DNA of 64,000 nucleotides, taken from positions 4,588,001 through 4,652,000 of the forward strand of contig OY727096.1 in the NCBI GenBank assembly GCA_963402885.1. The letters are read 5' to 3'. A model generated the notes under the pieces. That model saw only the letters and a program-made list of their open reading frames with translations, made no database searches and had not been told where the DNA came from. Source of the stretch: Antedon bifida (lineage: Eukaryota > Echinodermata > Crinoidea > Comatulida > Antedonidae). Position 1 is the first letter of the stretch, and each line of letters starts with the position of its first letter. Below, piece by piece: positions 1 to 12,280 of the stretch. The position numbers and the translations under genes are program-made.

Positions 1-171
1 GAAGGAAGTTATTATGACATCTTAGAAGATCGAAACAGATGCATTATGAAAATGCGAAATTATATTAGCACATAATAGAAGTTAAAATAATAATTTATAG
101 AAATATTTAAAGGTAGAAATACAATCTTTCAAGCTAAATTGACGTTTGCGGGTGGGTAGCCTAAAGCGTGG

Positions 172-367
172 TTCCCACTAGAACGCAACGCACCGACGTA
201 TTGACGCAAAGTGCTGTATTGCGTAATCCCAAGTGAGAACCGACCACGCAACAGTGCTGCAAACATTTGATTTCACGCAGGCGGGGGCAAACAAAATTAT
301 TGGAAGGGAATTTTTTTACGTTGCGTAGGTTGCGTTACGTTGCGTCGCAAGTGGGAACCACGCTTAA
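172..367. mobile_element. GTTCCCACT MITE, subfamily A
   Basis: TIRs AGCGTGGTTCCCACTAG and its complement, flanked by TAA on both sides. The interior resembles 12062-12280 and 14732-14931 (GTTTGCAGCACT, CCCCCGCCTG). Confidence 0.85.
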
Positions 368-508
368 ACGCTATGATGGCGTGTTCATGAGCAAACGCGA
401 TTATATAGATTTCCTACTGTAGACCTACGCCGTGAAAAAGTGACACGTTTTCTCCTGTACGTATACGCGTTTAGAATGTTGAAGTGTCCGTCAAACTTCT
501 GAAAAAAA

Positions 509-660
509 GCCATGTCTACACTATCAAACTAGTTTGACAAAAAAGGTGATGTACCCAAATATGGTAGTGGTATGCCCAGATATGGTAGTGATATGACATC
601 ATCATGTCCATATGGGCACATCACTTTGTCACATAAAGTTTGATAGTGTAAACAAGGCTC
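509..660. mobile_element. CArG MITE, copy 1
   Basis: Member of a ~150-bp palindromic family with TIRs GCTCTGTCTACACTATC. The family core has a CCATATATGG box, a TGACRTCA palindrome and one or two CCATATTTGG boxes. Here the outer TIRs are degenerate (GCCATGTCTACAC / GTGTAAACAAGGC). Confidence 0.8.
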
Positions 661-1036
661 ATTCATTTATGAATGCATTTAAGATTATAAATGTGTATGC
701 GTTTATGTGCAGCACAGCGTATACAAGCCATTTTGCATTTTGTGCATAAAGTCCATGTTTAACGTGATTACCCACCTATGTGGAACGCGTAATTACGTCA
801 CGTTTGCCCGCACCAAATCAGACCATTATTATGACACGGCACGTGGAGAGACTGGAATTTCTTGCGTTATGCCCTATTTAGAACTATCAGACTGCGTGTT
901 GGGTTACAAACCGTCGCGAGACTTTTGATAGTTGACACGCCGAACAGGTTATGATGAAGTCTCTACACACGGCACGTGCACGGGGCAATTCCAAAGTAAT
1001 TATAGTCCCATATAGGTCTTTTATTTATGTACGACA

Positions 1037-1890
1037 TGTTTCGAGGTGACGTGCCGAATGACCATCAGTTATATTTAGCATGAATGGCCGTGAATCAAGA
1101 CCCAGCACAATTTCAGTGGTTTGATATAATTGCAATTCATAAACTATTGCCTCAATTATGTTTTTGAAAAATATAAATTCGGCAGGTGACTATTAAGCTC
1201 TGTCTACACTAAACTTTATGTGACAAAAAAATGTGATGTGCCCATATATGGACATGACGATGTCATATCACTACCATATTTGGGCACATATCACACTTTT
1301 TTTGTCAAACTAGTTTGATAGTACAGACAGGGCTTTACAGTATTGAAATTGTATAATAATTTGATATATAAAGAAACTAAAATTTACTTTTAAAATAGTA
1401 CAGTACTTATATGCATGTATTTATTATGCCTACAATGCGTTCATTTACCTCATGCCATTGAAACAAGTGTATTGTAACAACAAACAAAATTTAGGCCTAT
1501 AGTTTTCGAAAAAAGGAAGTCTCTCTGTTAACTTGTTTTAGGCATGTTTCGAGGTGACGTGCCGGTTATATTTAGCATGAATGGCCGTGTATTAGGCCTA
1601 ATAGGGCCAGCACATTTTCAGTTTGATTTAATTACAATTCATAAAATATTGCCTCAATTATGTTTTTGAAAAATATCAATTCGGCAGCTGACATTGACAT
1701 TATGATACATACACATATGATATATAAAAACTAAAATTTACTTTTAAAATAGTAAGAAGCATTATTAGGTCTACAATGCGTTTATTTACCGTACCTCATG
1801 TCATTGAAAAATTTGAATTGTATACAAACCCATTTAGGACTATAATATTACCAACGTACAATGCGTCTGTTTACCTCATGTCGTGGGAAT
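1037..1890. repeat. Diverged tandem duplication, one copy split by a MITE
   Basis: About 150 bp at 1037-1191 (starting CATGTTTCGAGGTGACGTGCC) recur at 1541-1691, and the continuation (GATATATAAA then ACTAAAATTTACTTTTAAAA) recurs at 1363-1400 and 1718-1755. A short unit AATGCGTNTNTTTACC occurs three times (about 1434, 1774, 1859). MITE copy 1193-1337 interrupts only the first unit, so it inserted after duplication. Confidence 0.7.
1193..1337. mobile_element. CArG MITE, copy 2
   Basis: Both TIRs are recognisable. It carries CCATATATGG and one CCATATTTGG. Flanks read TTA on the left and TTA on the right. Confidence 0.9.
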
Positions 1891-2106
1891 GTTATTCACT
1901 TGCTTTAGGCAATCGCACGATTTTTTTTTCAATTATTTGTGTAGAGGAATTGCACTCTGTACTGACAGGGAAGAGTGAAAAGTGTAATTTCACCCTTGCC
2001 TTGTACTGATTAGATTCGTATAATTAAACCTACTGATATTATAATATAATATTCCACGGTGTTTGGGTTGTTACGAGATGGCAATGTAAAAGATACGTTG
2101 GCTACA

Positions 2107-2269
2107 TAGAGCGTAGTTCCCACTAGAGACGCAACTCAAGGATGTACTCGCAACGCAAGCGAGTTGACCATTGACAAGCCACTGTTCAAATAATCGATCG
2201 CTTGTGATTGGTCAAGTCACACGTTGCGTTACCTCCCTGCGTTGCGTCTCTAGTGGGAACCAAGCTTTA
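2107..2269. mobile_element. GTTCCCACT MITE, subfamily B
   Basis: The same TIR type (GTTCCCACTAGAGACGCAA) around a different core containing CGCTTGTGATTGGTCAA. Confidence 0.83.
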
Positions 2270-4281
2270 CCGTTACGTTACGTTGATACGTACGTTTTCT
2301 TGAAATTCTCGCTTGTACTCGCTCCCAATGAATCAGAAGTACATATATACATGCGTAAAGATAAACGTGTTGAGCATGCGCATTGCTAGCGACAGTGTTT
2401 CGTGTCCGTGTGAATATGCATGTCTAGTAATATATGTTATAGCTATTTTTAACCATGAATTAATCGTGAACTTAAACGTGTTTGTCTGGTTTGCTTCGCT
2501 CAAGCATTAAGCACTAATTAATCACAGAAGTATTGATTTATAACGAATTTTGGGCCTATTCCTAATATATTGACGTTTTCACACACTTCGCGGTACTGTT
2601 TAATCTGGTAGGTTTATTCAATTTTGATACGGTAGGCCTATAGATGAACTGTTTAAGTGGGTATTTTGTCATTGACGCTTACAAAAAGATAATACAATTA
2701 ATATGAAGGCAGCCGACCGCAGTTTTGAAGTTTATAAAAGCTTTGAGGTATAGGCCTATATCGGGGCTTAGCAAAACCAAGTTCCCATACATTTTATTTA
2801 CAAGGTTTTAGAAACATGTCAACATATTACCTTTCGTAATCACTTTCAACGCATTCTTTCAAAGTCGCATAAACTCAACATTTTCTACATTACGTGAGAT
2901 AATAAGTATAACGTTTGGTTTTCTGATGGATACAATACGCATGCACAACACAAAAGTAATTTTATCAATCCCATGCTCATGGAAACCAACCTTAAGTGAG
3001 TTATTATTGATAAGTTACAGATCTATAGGCAATAATTATAATCATCTACCAATATAATTTAAATTATGACGACATCGTCTTCATCATTTGCTTACGTCAT
3101 CATTCACATATTTGATAGCAGTCGTTTCGGCTGCTAAGCAACCAATTACGCTGACCTCCGACGTCCCCGCAGGGGACAAAGGTCATCCAGCGACCATGTG
3201 TTAGGATAGGAGGTTCAACAGTACTCAAAATGGATACTGAAAATGATGCCCCGCAGAAAAGCATATTATTGACACTAATGACTACGCTTTTGTGTAAAGC
3301 TTTAGACTACAAAATGGATTGTTTGTAACGGCTTATATTGTTTTCAAAAGCTGTGTAAAGGATTCTACAAATTCGTAATAGTCTGGATTAATACGTACCT
3401 ATTACTTACTACAGCCAAGCTCATCGAAGCGTGTTATTCATTCTTTTATTTTAATTCTTAATATATTACAACATTATTTCGTTGTCACAATTTATCAATA
3501 TGACACGATATACATTAAAAGAAACAATTCATATTGAGTGCTCGTGTAAAATACTAATTTGCATCGAATATGTCTTATTGCATCATAGCAGCAGCGATTA
3601 ATGTTGTAAGCGAATCCATCGAGAAAAATTAGTCAAACTCGTAAAGCGTTTTACTCTATAATGATCAAACACAAAGAAGTCGTTAACGCGATCCTCCTGT
3701 ACCATGACTAAAGTAAACAAAGGCAGGTTTTAGCATAGAAAACAACAGCACAGCATTTTACAGTTGTGTGTACATCATGGATATAATAGCCCTACTTAAC
3801 CGTCTATATCTCTGCTGTTAATATTATGTATTTGTCGGTGATTTATCTTGAATCGTCGTCATGTTATGTTTACACGCGTTTAACGCTTGTCGAAACGCGT
3901 AAAACGCGATACATAAATTAATGTGCGTGATACACAGTAAAACCCGACCTATATAAGGGGGAACCTTCGGGACCAAATAGAGTCTCTCTTGATAGCGGTG
4001 TACCCTGATGATGGGTTCATACTGCTGGTAAACATTTCCTTTCGGGAGTATCCCTTTAATAAGGGGGCGTATTCCAAAAGGGGGTTCTCGTTCGCGTTAT
4101 GCGACGTAGATATAATATTATAATACCACATTTATATAAGCGCCCTTTTCATGAGTAGTCATACTCAAAGGCACTTTACATTTATAACCCCGGTCATTTT
4201 TTTTTTATCAAACACGTATGGAAACATACATACTCCCATAATGCAGCTAGTAACAGCGCAACGTTGTGTCTTGATCTAACC

Positions 4282-5667
4282 ATGGATTAAAGAATAGAAG
4301 GATATGCATCGACGGTGACATCAAACGATTTTACAACGCGCTTGCCTATACTAAAGCACTGCTGCCAATCAAACAAACATGCTCATTGAACTCCGTGTCT
4401 CTAACCGCGGCCCTCTGTAAAACGCTGCGAATCAACTGTTACATTTTTTGAGACCAAAACGTAACCATGTAGAAATCGTATGCGCAGTCTGAATGTTCTA
4501 TTGACATGTCTGCGTCGATGATTAATTGACAACAAAAATATATTGCTGAATAATTCTGTTTTAGTTTCATCACAATCGGACTACGAAAAGTTCACTTTCT
4601 TACGACTGGTAATTTTAAGTAGTTGGTAATATTAATAAAATATGCAATTTTTATATTTGAATTATCATTATTTGCCTGCCATCTTCTGTCATTAAAAATT
4701 GCGTTAATCTATAGAATATTAAATTATGCATTTGACCATGTATGTTGTTAGCGTGGCCGGTGTTCACCCATACAACAATCGTGTTTTTAATATATGGCTA
4801 AGCAGTGGTTTCTTCATAAATCTCCTTAATTATCGATGTGATTATATTTAAATTGTAGTGCCTGGTGATTGGCTAGTGGTTATGTCATCCACATCACATC
4901 CAATCACCGGGTCTAATTGAATGAAAACAGCGATCCCTGATCCGGGATTGGCTGGCTATGTATAGTTGCGATTCGTTACCTAGCGGTCGTTTTGAAAAGT
5001 ACACGCAGGGCAAACTTAATCACGAACAAACGAAGTACCTATTATTATTCACACAAGAAGTAAGACAACGGTGAGTATATAGATCATGATTACACGTTGT
5101 ATCTACTACACTTAAGATTAGCCTAGGCCTACCTAGGCAGTATCAATGTCGGCAAATCATATGGTTTACTATAGTAAGCCTAGAAGAAAAGGCCTAGGCC
5201 TAGTATCCTTGCTGATTTTGTAATTTTACATGTAGGGCTAGGCTGAGACAACAAATAGTTATTGTCTCAGATGTAGGGCTACTACAGGTCATAAAATGCT
5301 ACTTTAATGTCATAAAAACATTAGCGTAGATCAATCGCGGCAGAAACCTATACTAATTATAATTATAGCATTTACAATTCCTCATCAGAAAGGTTATAAC
5401 TAAATTCGTCGTCGTATAAATTGTTCGTCGCCGTTGTTGCTAGCGCTAAAACATCATGCCACCAAAGAACGCGCGAAAGAAGCGTAGCCAACAAGGTTAA
5501 ATGTCGTTGCACATGTGCAGTAAACAATATATTAGGCACGCGACCGTTTCGTTGTTACCATGCGGTTAATTAAACTGATAACATTGTGGGCGGTCCGCGG
5601 TCTGTCGGCGAGAGTCAAGGAACCCTTGATCTCACGTCGATGCATATCCTTCTATTCTTTAATCCAT
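4282..5667. mobile_element. 1386-bp DNA transposon with ~33-bp TIRs and 9-bp TSD, inserted in a SINE
   Basis: The ends are inverted copies of each other: about 33 bases starting ATGGATTAAAGAATAGAAGG are identical at 4282-4314 and, inverted, at 5635-5667, and similarity continues about ten bases with one indel. GATCTAACC flanks both ends (4273-4281 and 5668-5676), a 9-bp target duplication, or 10 if the shared T is counted. The host SINE continues on either side, and an uninterrupted related copy at about 24027-24150 shows the empty site. No transposase is encoded. TSD size points to the Mutator-like or Merlin superfamilies; the family is not recognised. Confidence 0.85.
5456..5500 (+). other. 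Tiny basic ORF inside the transposon at 4282-5667
   Basis: ATG at 5456 reads MPPKNARKKRSQQG then TAA. The basic stretch resembles a nuclear localisation signal. It may be a relic N-terminus of the lost transposase or of a captured exon, or chance. Confidence 0.2.
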
Positions 5668-8600
5668 GATCTAACCGGGTACCTATTTTATACACCTGGG
5701 TGGGGAGAGGCAAATGTAAGTAAAGTGCCTTGCCTAAAGATACAAGCAATGCGGCGATAGTTTGATTCGAACCACGACCTCACGATCGGTAATCCAGAAT
5801 CCAACACACTGCGCCACACGCCCTTATTTTTGCATGTTTAACGCTTATACTGCACTAGCTTTAAAGATACACATTTACATGTTTTTGTGATATTTTCGAT
5901 ACATGTTCATCAACAGCAGTGGCTGTAAATTGCACGTTTGTCTCGCTCTCGACAGCTGGAACACGATGATACTCTCACCTTCGCAACAATTATATCCTCT
6001 CCCTGGTGGTTTTCGACAAGCCATTAACAATGAACGCCAAGTCGTTCAGAATATCGTGGCCAACAAACGCATCCTCATGCTTAATATTAACAAGTGTATA
6101 GGCCTAGTTTAAATAATAAATAACTACGAGAGTACCAGCAAACCAATGTAAAATTATCAAACTCACGGGCCTAATAATATTTAATGCAAATAGATGCAGA
6201 ATATACCACCACTACAATAAATATGCCAGATGTTCAGAATAAAATATTGGCCTTATTAAAAATGCGGATCTGTTTTTAATACAACCTCAGACATTGGCCA
6301 ATGTATTCATATGACGTGACAGTATCTGTTATATATTATTAAATAATAATAGGCTTACATAATAATTAAAATGGAATAAAATATTGCTATATTGATTATA
6401 CTTAATATTTGTATCTAATTTGTTACCGTGTTAGTTATTGTAATATCATGTAGCCTATTAAAATGTAGGCCTAAATTGTGAACTGAAAACAGTGAGTCTC
6501 ATGTACAGTTGAAAACAAAAATTACAATATTCAGTGGACGTTTGATCATATCAGATGTAGGCCACTAAATTCATTAATAATCATCACCACAACCCTGCTA
6601 TCAATATCTCTATTCAATTATATAAAATACAAAATAGTATTAATGTAAATATAAGCAAATATCATACTGAAATGTCACCATAACAACAATTCCGAAAAAC
6701 ACATTTTTCATTCACTGAGATTAATAATAATTTCATGGGTTACGTTCTGTCGTCGGCATTCATATGTTAAACTACAGTTTAGATGTATTCTCCATTCGGT
6801 GTTACGAAATGAGCGAATTTTAGTAGACGATTTTAATTATATCAGGACACGGTTAGAGCGTAAATCCATGGCAACTATGGTATTATCTACCCAAGAGTGA
6901 ATTACTTGTTCGAAGATATCAATCTACCGTCACTGGCAGCGTAATATTAATTGTAAACATCAATGAAAATTGTGAATGTTATTAAATAGATGAGTCGTGG
7001 AAGAACGTGGAAAATGGATCCCAAGAGACGCTGCGTATACACACTCGGTGCTCTGCAGCACTTCGACATTATAATACAACGTGTACTATATCAATTTATC
7101 ATACTAGTACTAAATAATATGTATTTACGTGTATATATTGTTTCTGCCTTTCAATTTAACAGTGGATTACCTACAACAAAAAGGTACAAAACATTCCAAG
7201 AAAAACAACAATGATTTAACAATTAGAATGGTATAGTAAAATAGGAGAGAAGTTGTTGTATTTATTTTATATATTTTGTTGACTTTATATATTAATTAAT
7301 TTACTATAACATAGGATTCTATAGTAGATAATACAGGGAAGAATAAACTTGTATTTAAATGGGCTTTCGAAGACTAAAACTTCGAACTGAACAATTGACA
7401 TATATATACACATCCCGGTATAATAATAGCCTACTATAGGCCTGCTACAGATAGATAATATTCACCCTGCAAAACAGTATGGGCAAAATAAAATTTAGAT
7501 ATCTTAAAATAATATGAAAACTGGATAAATTGTCTTTGAGGAGAATACACTGAGAATCGGGTGATTTTATAGGCATACAACTATTTTTTTGCATATCAAT
7601 ACAAATTCAAAATCCTCCTATTAAATGTAGTATACATATTGTATTATATTAACTCAGACACTGTGTAACATAATATTTTACAATAACAATACAAATATTA
7701 CTACTGCTCCTCCTATTTTATGAGGTAAACGCGTTTCTTGGCTCAATAACATGAGATAAACGCGTTTCTTGGCTCAATAACAGTTCTCCATTTACGCCAA
7801 TCTCGTAATATTGATGTAATATCCAAATACGGTAATAATTAATGATATGAATGGTATTAATCCAGGTTATTAGCTTACGTTCACACGGAAATTGAGAAGG
7901 CACTAAAACGAGATAATAAGTGCAACTAATTAGTTAATTTGTCTCCAAATATGACTGGATACCTCGAGCATTTCTCGCATAACCTACTTTAATTAAAGTT
8001 ACTGTATTAAGGCATAAGACACAGAATCTGTAATACACACATATAATTAAGCTAGTCGTTGCCGCATGTGATATTATAATTGTACGTGGGTCTAAAATTT
8101 GTAATACATAATGCTGAACCCTAAGTGAACTATGGTCTTTCTGTGGGTAAACTAAATGTACAATATACATTTCGGTTGTAGGCCTACCTGCATCTCTAAA
8201 ATGATAAAAAAGACAAAATAATGGCCAAAGACATGCCACCACGATATTATTGTTAGATATAAAACATAGTAGTTTTCAAGGAGTACTGATGTCCGAACTC
8301 TCACCATACACCCCATCCTTCCTCTCCCTTAACCACCCAACTCCCCCCGCCCCTCCACTCTCATCACCCTCTTCTCCTATCCCCACATCCATCAGGTTCT
8401 TATTATTATGAGCCAGCACAACGAATGGATACGTCTTTTGGACCATGATTACAAACATATTTGATTTATTATGACTTTACGACGTAGTGGTAAATAAATG
8501 ACTATAATATGGATAACTGTCAAAGTGTATGTTTAAGAAAATGTACGGGTAGAATGTCGTCGACATTGTATTAATTATGGTATTCTATTTAACATTGGCT

Positions 8601-8854
8601 GATCCAATTTGATATTATTTAATAAGAAAGTATGGATATTTAAACGTATAAGCCTACATTGTCTCATATAAAATAATACATTAATGTAGCCCCTATAGAG
8701 GAATAGCTGTTGCATTCTAGGCCCATATACGTCTATGTGTTTGAATAGAACTAAAATAAATCCGCTATTGTTGCTATTTCAGTAGGCCTAATTAGCCGAT
8801 TGGATCAAGTGCCAAATCCAATGCTTAATACTCGACCGTCTTATAGTGACTTAC

Positions 8855-9137
8855 CTATTGTTGTAATAACTGTCATACAGAAATAAAAAGATCCAGCAAA
8901 TTTCCATTGCACTCCAGCCTTATGAGGCTTCAACTGCAATATTGTCATATTCAACTCCTTCATGTGCTCATCACTTATATTATATAATTCTTGAATTTCT
9001 GATTCCTTTGCAATCAAACTGTCTTTATTCTTTTCCTCTGTCTTAGCTTCCAAAGCGTCGAAGACGGCGGCACCAAATAGTAAATACATGAACGTAGCGA
9101 TAATCAAAAAAAGCGTCCTGAAATTTTGCTTTTTCAT
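8855..9137 (-). CDS. KCNK3/KCNK9-like: TASK-type two-pore-domain K+ channel, first coding exon only
   Basis: First coding exon of a K2P background potassium channel of the TASK group, a plasma-membrane leak channel sensitive to external pH in known members. The 94 residues begin MKKQNFRTL, as in KCNK3/KCNK9, and contain the first transmembrane helix (about 8-28), the extracellular cap with an N-glycosylation site at N53 (NIS, the position known to be glycosylated in TASK channels), the block [16 protein letters not shown] (71-86) forming the pore helix, and the start of the first selectivity filter (TVITTIG). Translation runs to a GTAAGT donor at 8854 that splits the filter glycine codon, the site of the intron in vertebrate KCNK3/9. 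No downstream exon was found at lower coordinates, so the second filter, later helices and C-terminus must lie left of the window across an intron of at least 8.8 kb. Confidence 0.93.
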
Positions 9138-10500
9138 TTTCCTAGTCTGCCCACCAGCAGCATGTTGAACACCCTAGCTAAACACGTATACTATTTTCCA
9201 TTGGATTGGTCAAACGGGGGTAACATATCCATCATGATAAAAATCCTTATCTATGAAAATCCGATTTACTGATCTATATGAAGCAATTATCACTATGCAA
9301 CTGAACGACTGCCGTACAATGCCCAAGCAGAGAAAGGACGAACTAACAACAGCGCATGCGTATTCCTTATGCAAATCAGCTCAATTATACGGCAATCCTA
9401 AAAAGTAGTGTAAATAATGCGGATGTCGCTTATCGCACAAAATCATCATTTTGCTAGTACCGGTATATTTACACTAAACGTATTATATTCAAGATGTTCG
9501 ATATTGCATTGTTACTTCGCACAATAAAGCAGCTTAATATTAAATTGCAAAAGAAAATTCGTTTGATCAGCACGCGAGAAAACCATACGAGGGAGGCAGA
9601 CATGCCTTTTGTTGGCGTCTTCGGGATTGGGCCTAAATGGTCACAATTGGTGTATACCGTGATTATTGAAACGATTATTTGTCAATGCCTTGCGGTGAAC
9701 TGAGAACAAGTTAATTGCATGTAGAAATTGATGACAATTGACGTAAATAATTTTACAATTATAAATGGAAAAAAAATGGCAATTTAACTTATTTTGAGTA
9801 AATGAGTTATGCAATAATGTCAATTGCTATATAAACAATTATGATATCCTACACGATATCTATACAAGATCGCTAAATATATCTCAATAACTAAAATATT
9901 ACTCGATAATATTTTAACCTAAAATATAGGAAAATAAGATCATTCACAGTATGTGTGCTCGCATGTGATATTCGTGCATGGAAATCAAGCATAAAATTTA
10001 AAATGAATGAAGAAAAATAAATAAAAATGAAAATACACGCATCGTACACTTACTTTTGGATATAAAATATTTCAGCTAATATAATAAAACATGAAAGAGT
10101 AGTTAAATGCGTGATTGATTATTTCCAGACTAAAATTTACTTTTCTTCTTTTACAACCTCTCCGGTCTATATCTTCTAAGTAAAATTAACGACAAAGATG
10201 AAGAAACTGCAAAAGAAAAAAAGCACACTGCACATTCCACCTGCGAAATCCTTGTCATTCATTTGGCTTATAAGCTCTTGGCAAACCGTCTCTGTAAAGC
10301 TAAGTTTGAAGCCTCCTTACAACTATGATTTATCTTCATTCCAATCTTTGCAGAATTAGAGATTTTTGCAACATTTTATACGATTTGCCAAAATTTCAAT
10401 TTCACATAAACAGTTGACTGATGACGTCAGGCAGTTTAACCCAATAAAACCGATTAAATGGTTTCTTCAATTAAAATTCCGCCAACAATATATAACAAAT

Positions 10501-10643
10501 GAGTTTGATAAAAAAAAGTGTGATGTGCCCAAATATGGTAGTGATATGCCCAAATATGGTAGTGATATGACATCATCATGTCCATGTATGGGTACATCAC
10601 ATTTTTTTGTCACATGAGTTTGTTAGTGTAGACAGAGCTTAAG
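10501..10643. mobile_element. CArG MITE, copy 3
   Basis: The left TIR is truncated and the right TIR is intact. Two tandem CCAAATATGGTAGTGATATG units are present. Confidence 0.85.
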
Positions 10644-10750
10644 TTAAAATGTCAGTATTCTAAACCCGAGTAATTAAAATTCTAAGGACACTAGAAGGGA
10701 TAAAAACAAACGATCGATCCGATGTTTTCATTTACTCAATTCAGTTAAAC

Positions 10751-11023
10751 TAAAGCTCTGTCTACACTATTAAACAGCTAGTGACTATGATTTTATATTT
10801 TCTTTTGCTTTGTGTTTGTTTAATTTGTTGGTTTGTATTATATTTTGTAAAATGTATCTTTTGCCTGAATAAATAATAATTATAATAATAATAATAAAAA
10901 TGTGATGTGGCCATTATATGGACATGATGAATTCATCACTACCATATTTGGGCATATCACTACCCTATTTGCCCACATCACATTTTTTTTGTCAATAGTT
11001 TGATAGTGTAGACAGAGCTTTAG
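10751..11023. mobile_element. CArG MITE, copy 4, with a ~120-bp insertion
   Basis: The MITE is interrupted at about 10780-10900 by sequence ending in a TTGCCTGAATAAATAATAAT-type (AAT)n tail, which looks like the 3' end of a retroelement. Confidence 0.8.
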
Positions 11024-12061
11024 AAAACTGTGACATTAAAATAAACACAAACTGCTATTTACAACAAAATACAGAAATAATTAATAATTATTTTCAAAAC
11101 ACAGAACAAAAACAACGGTTTCTAAAATTGGTTTTACAGTTTTTGGGTAATTGGGACGACCAGAGTGCCATGGTTTCGTGCCGATTTCTGTATAAATGCC
11201 ATTCATTTCCATGCTGATTGAACGACTCGGCTGCTATTTCTAACATCGCAAATACCACCGCTATGATTGGCTCATCATACTGAATTTGTATTTTGCCGGG
11301 CCGAATTATCACTTATTCAAACACATTCCCGTGGAAAATAATTACCAAGACGTCGGCTTAGATGACTCTCTCTTTGGTGGTTTACCATAATTTAAAAAAT
11401 CATTAAAACAATATGCAGTAATATCTACAACAAAACAAAAATATTGTATGACGATATCAACAATACGTACTAAAAATAGATAATGCTTTGTTTGGATGTT
11501 TATTTTTAGTAAAACGCTAATTCCGCCACTAAAGTTTAATTTGCAAACAGTATGTTACAGTAATCAGTGACGTCAATAGCAGACAGATACAAAGTTTACG
11601 CGAGCGTGACACCGTGACGTCATTCCACTATCATAAATCTCATAAAAGAGAGCAAAACAAATAACAAGCAAAACGTCTAAACATAAATAATACGATTCTG
11701 GATTAGGTACGGCGTGACGTCAGAGTAATGTTAATGGGATACGCATACGTTTCTTTAAATATACTACTAATGTAGCGTAGTAGATCAAGAACTATTTATA
11801 AAGTGAGAAAACAAACGTAGAAGTTTAAATATAAATATATGTATTTGTAATCTGCTTTTAACCCTTAAATTCCTACTGGCTGGAGGATTAGCTTGAGTCT
11901 TATGACGTTCGCGAGCCTTGAAAATATCCTTACTAATAGGCTACACAAGGTTTAAGACGTCTGGAAATAACGGTAATTTAACTATAATGATTTCCAACAA
12001 ACATCGCGCATTAAATACAACGCAATTCATTCAGTACGGCACCGTAGGAGGTTGAATTTAC

Positions 12062-12280
12062 TAAAGCGTGGTTCCCACTAGCGACGCAACCTAGGCAGGC
12101 AACGTAAGATGTAAAATGCCCTTCCGATAATTGTGTTTTCCCCCGCCTGCGTGAAGATCAAACCTGTGATGTTTGCAGCACTGTTAAGTCGTCGGTTCCC
12201 ACTTGTGCTTACGCCATACAACACTTTCCGTCAATACATCGCTGCGTTTCGTTACGTTGCGTCGCTTTTGGGAACCACGA
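12062..12280. mobile_element. GTTCCCACT MITE, subfamily A
   Basis: TAAAGCGTGGTTCCCACTAG left end and GGGAACCACG right end. The core matches the 172-367 copy in the opposite orientation. Confidence 0.83.

Larger units (their letters stand above)
4160..5826 (-). repeat. tRNA-derived SINE split by the transposon at 4282-5667
   Basis: Reading the minus strand from 5826, a tRNA-like head (TGGCGCAGTGTGTTGG, then box B GGTTCGAATC) leads into a body ending near 4160. The body is interrupted by the 1.39-kb element. A truncated relative of the body lies at 24027-24150. Confidence 0.7.
1..8854 (-). other. Presumptive intron 1 of the KCNK gene; no coding sequence recognised
   Basis: This stretch lies downstream of the KCNK exon 1 donor and shows no conserved exon. 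It holds MITE copies near 0.2, 0.5, 1.2 and 2.2 kb, a duplicated segment at 1.0-1.9 kb, a transposon inserted in a SINE at 4.2-5.8 kb and a 30-bp direct duplication at about 7729-7790. The intervals 2.3-4.1 kb and 5.85-8.85 kb are AT-rich, and I see only short spurious ORFs in them. Confidence 0.6.

Noticed and set aside
3230-3328. Small ORF MDTENDAPQKSILL... with a good start context after a GC-rich stretch
   Set aside because: Only 32 codons, with no donor or homologue recognised; left out for lack of evidence.
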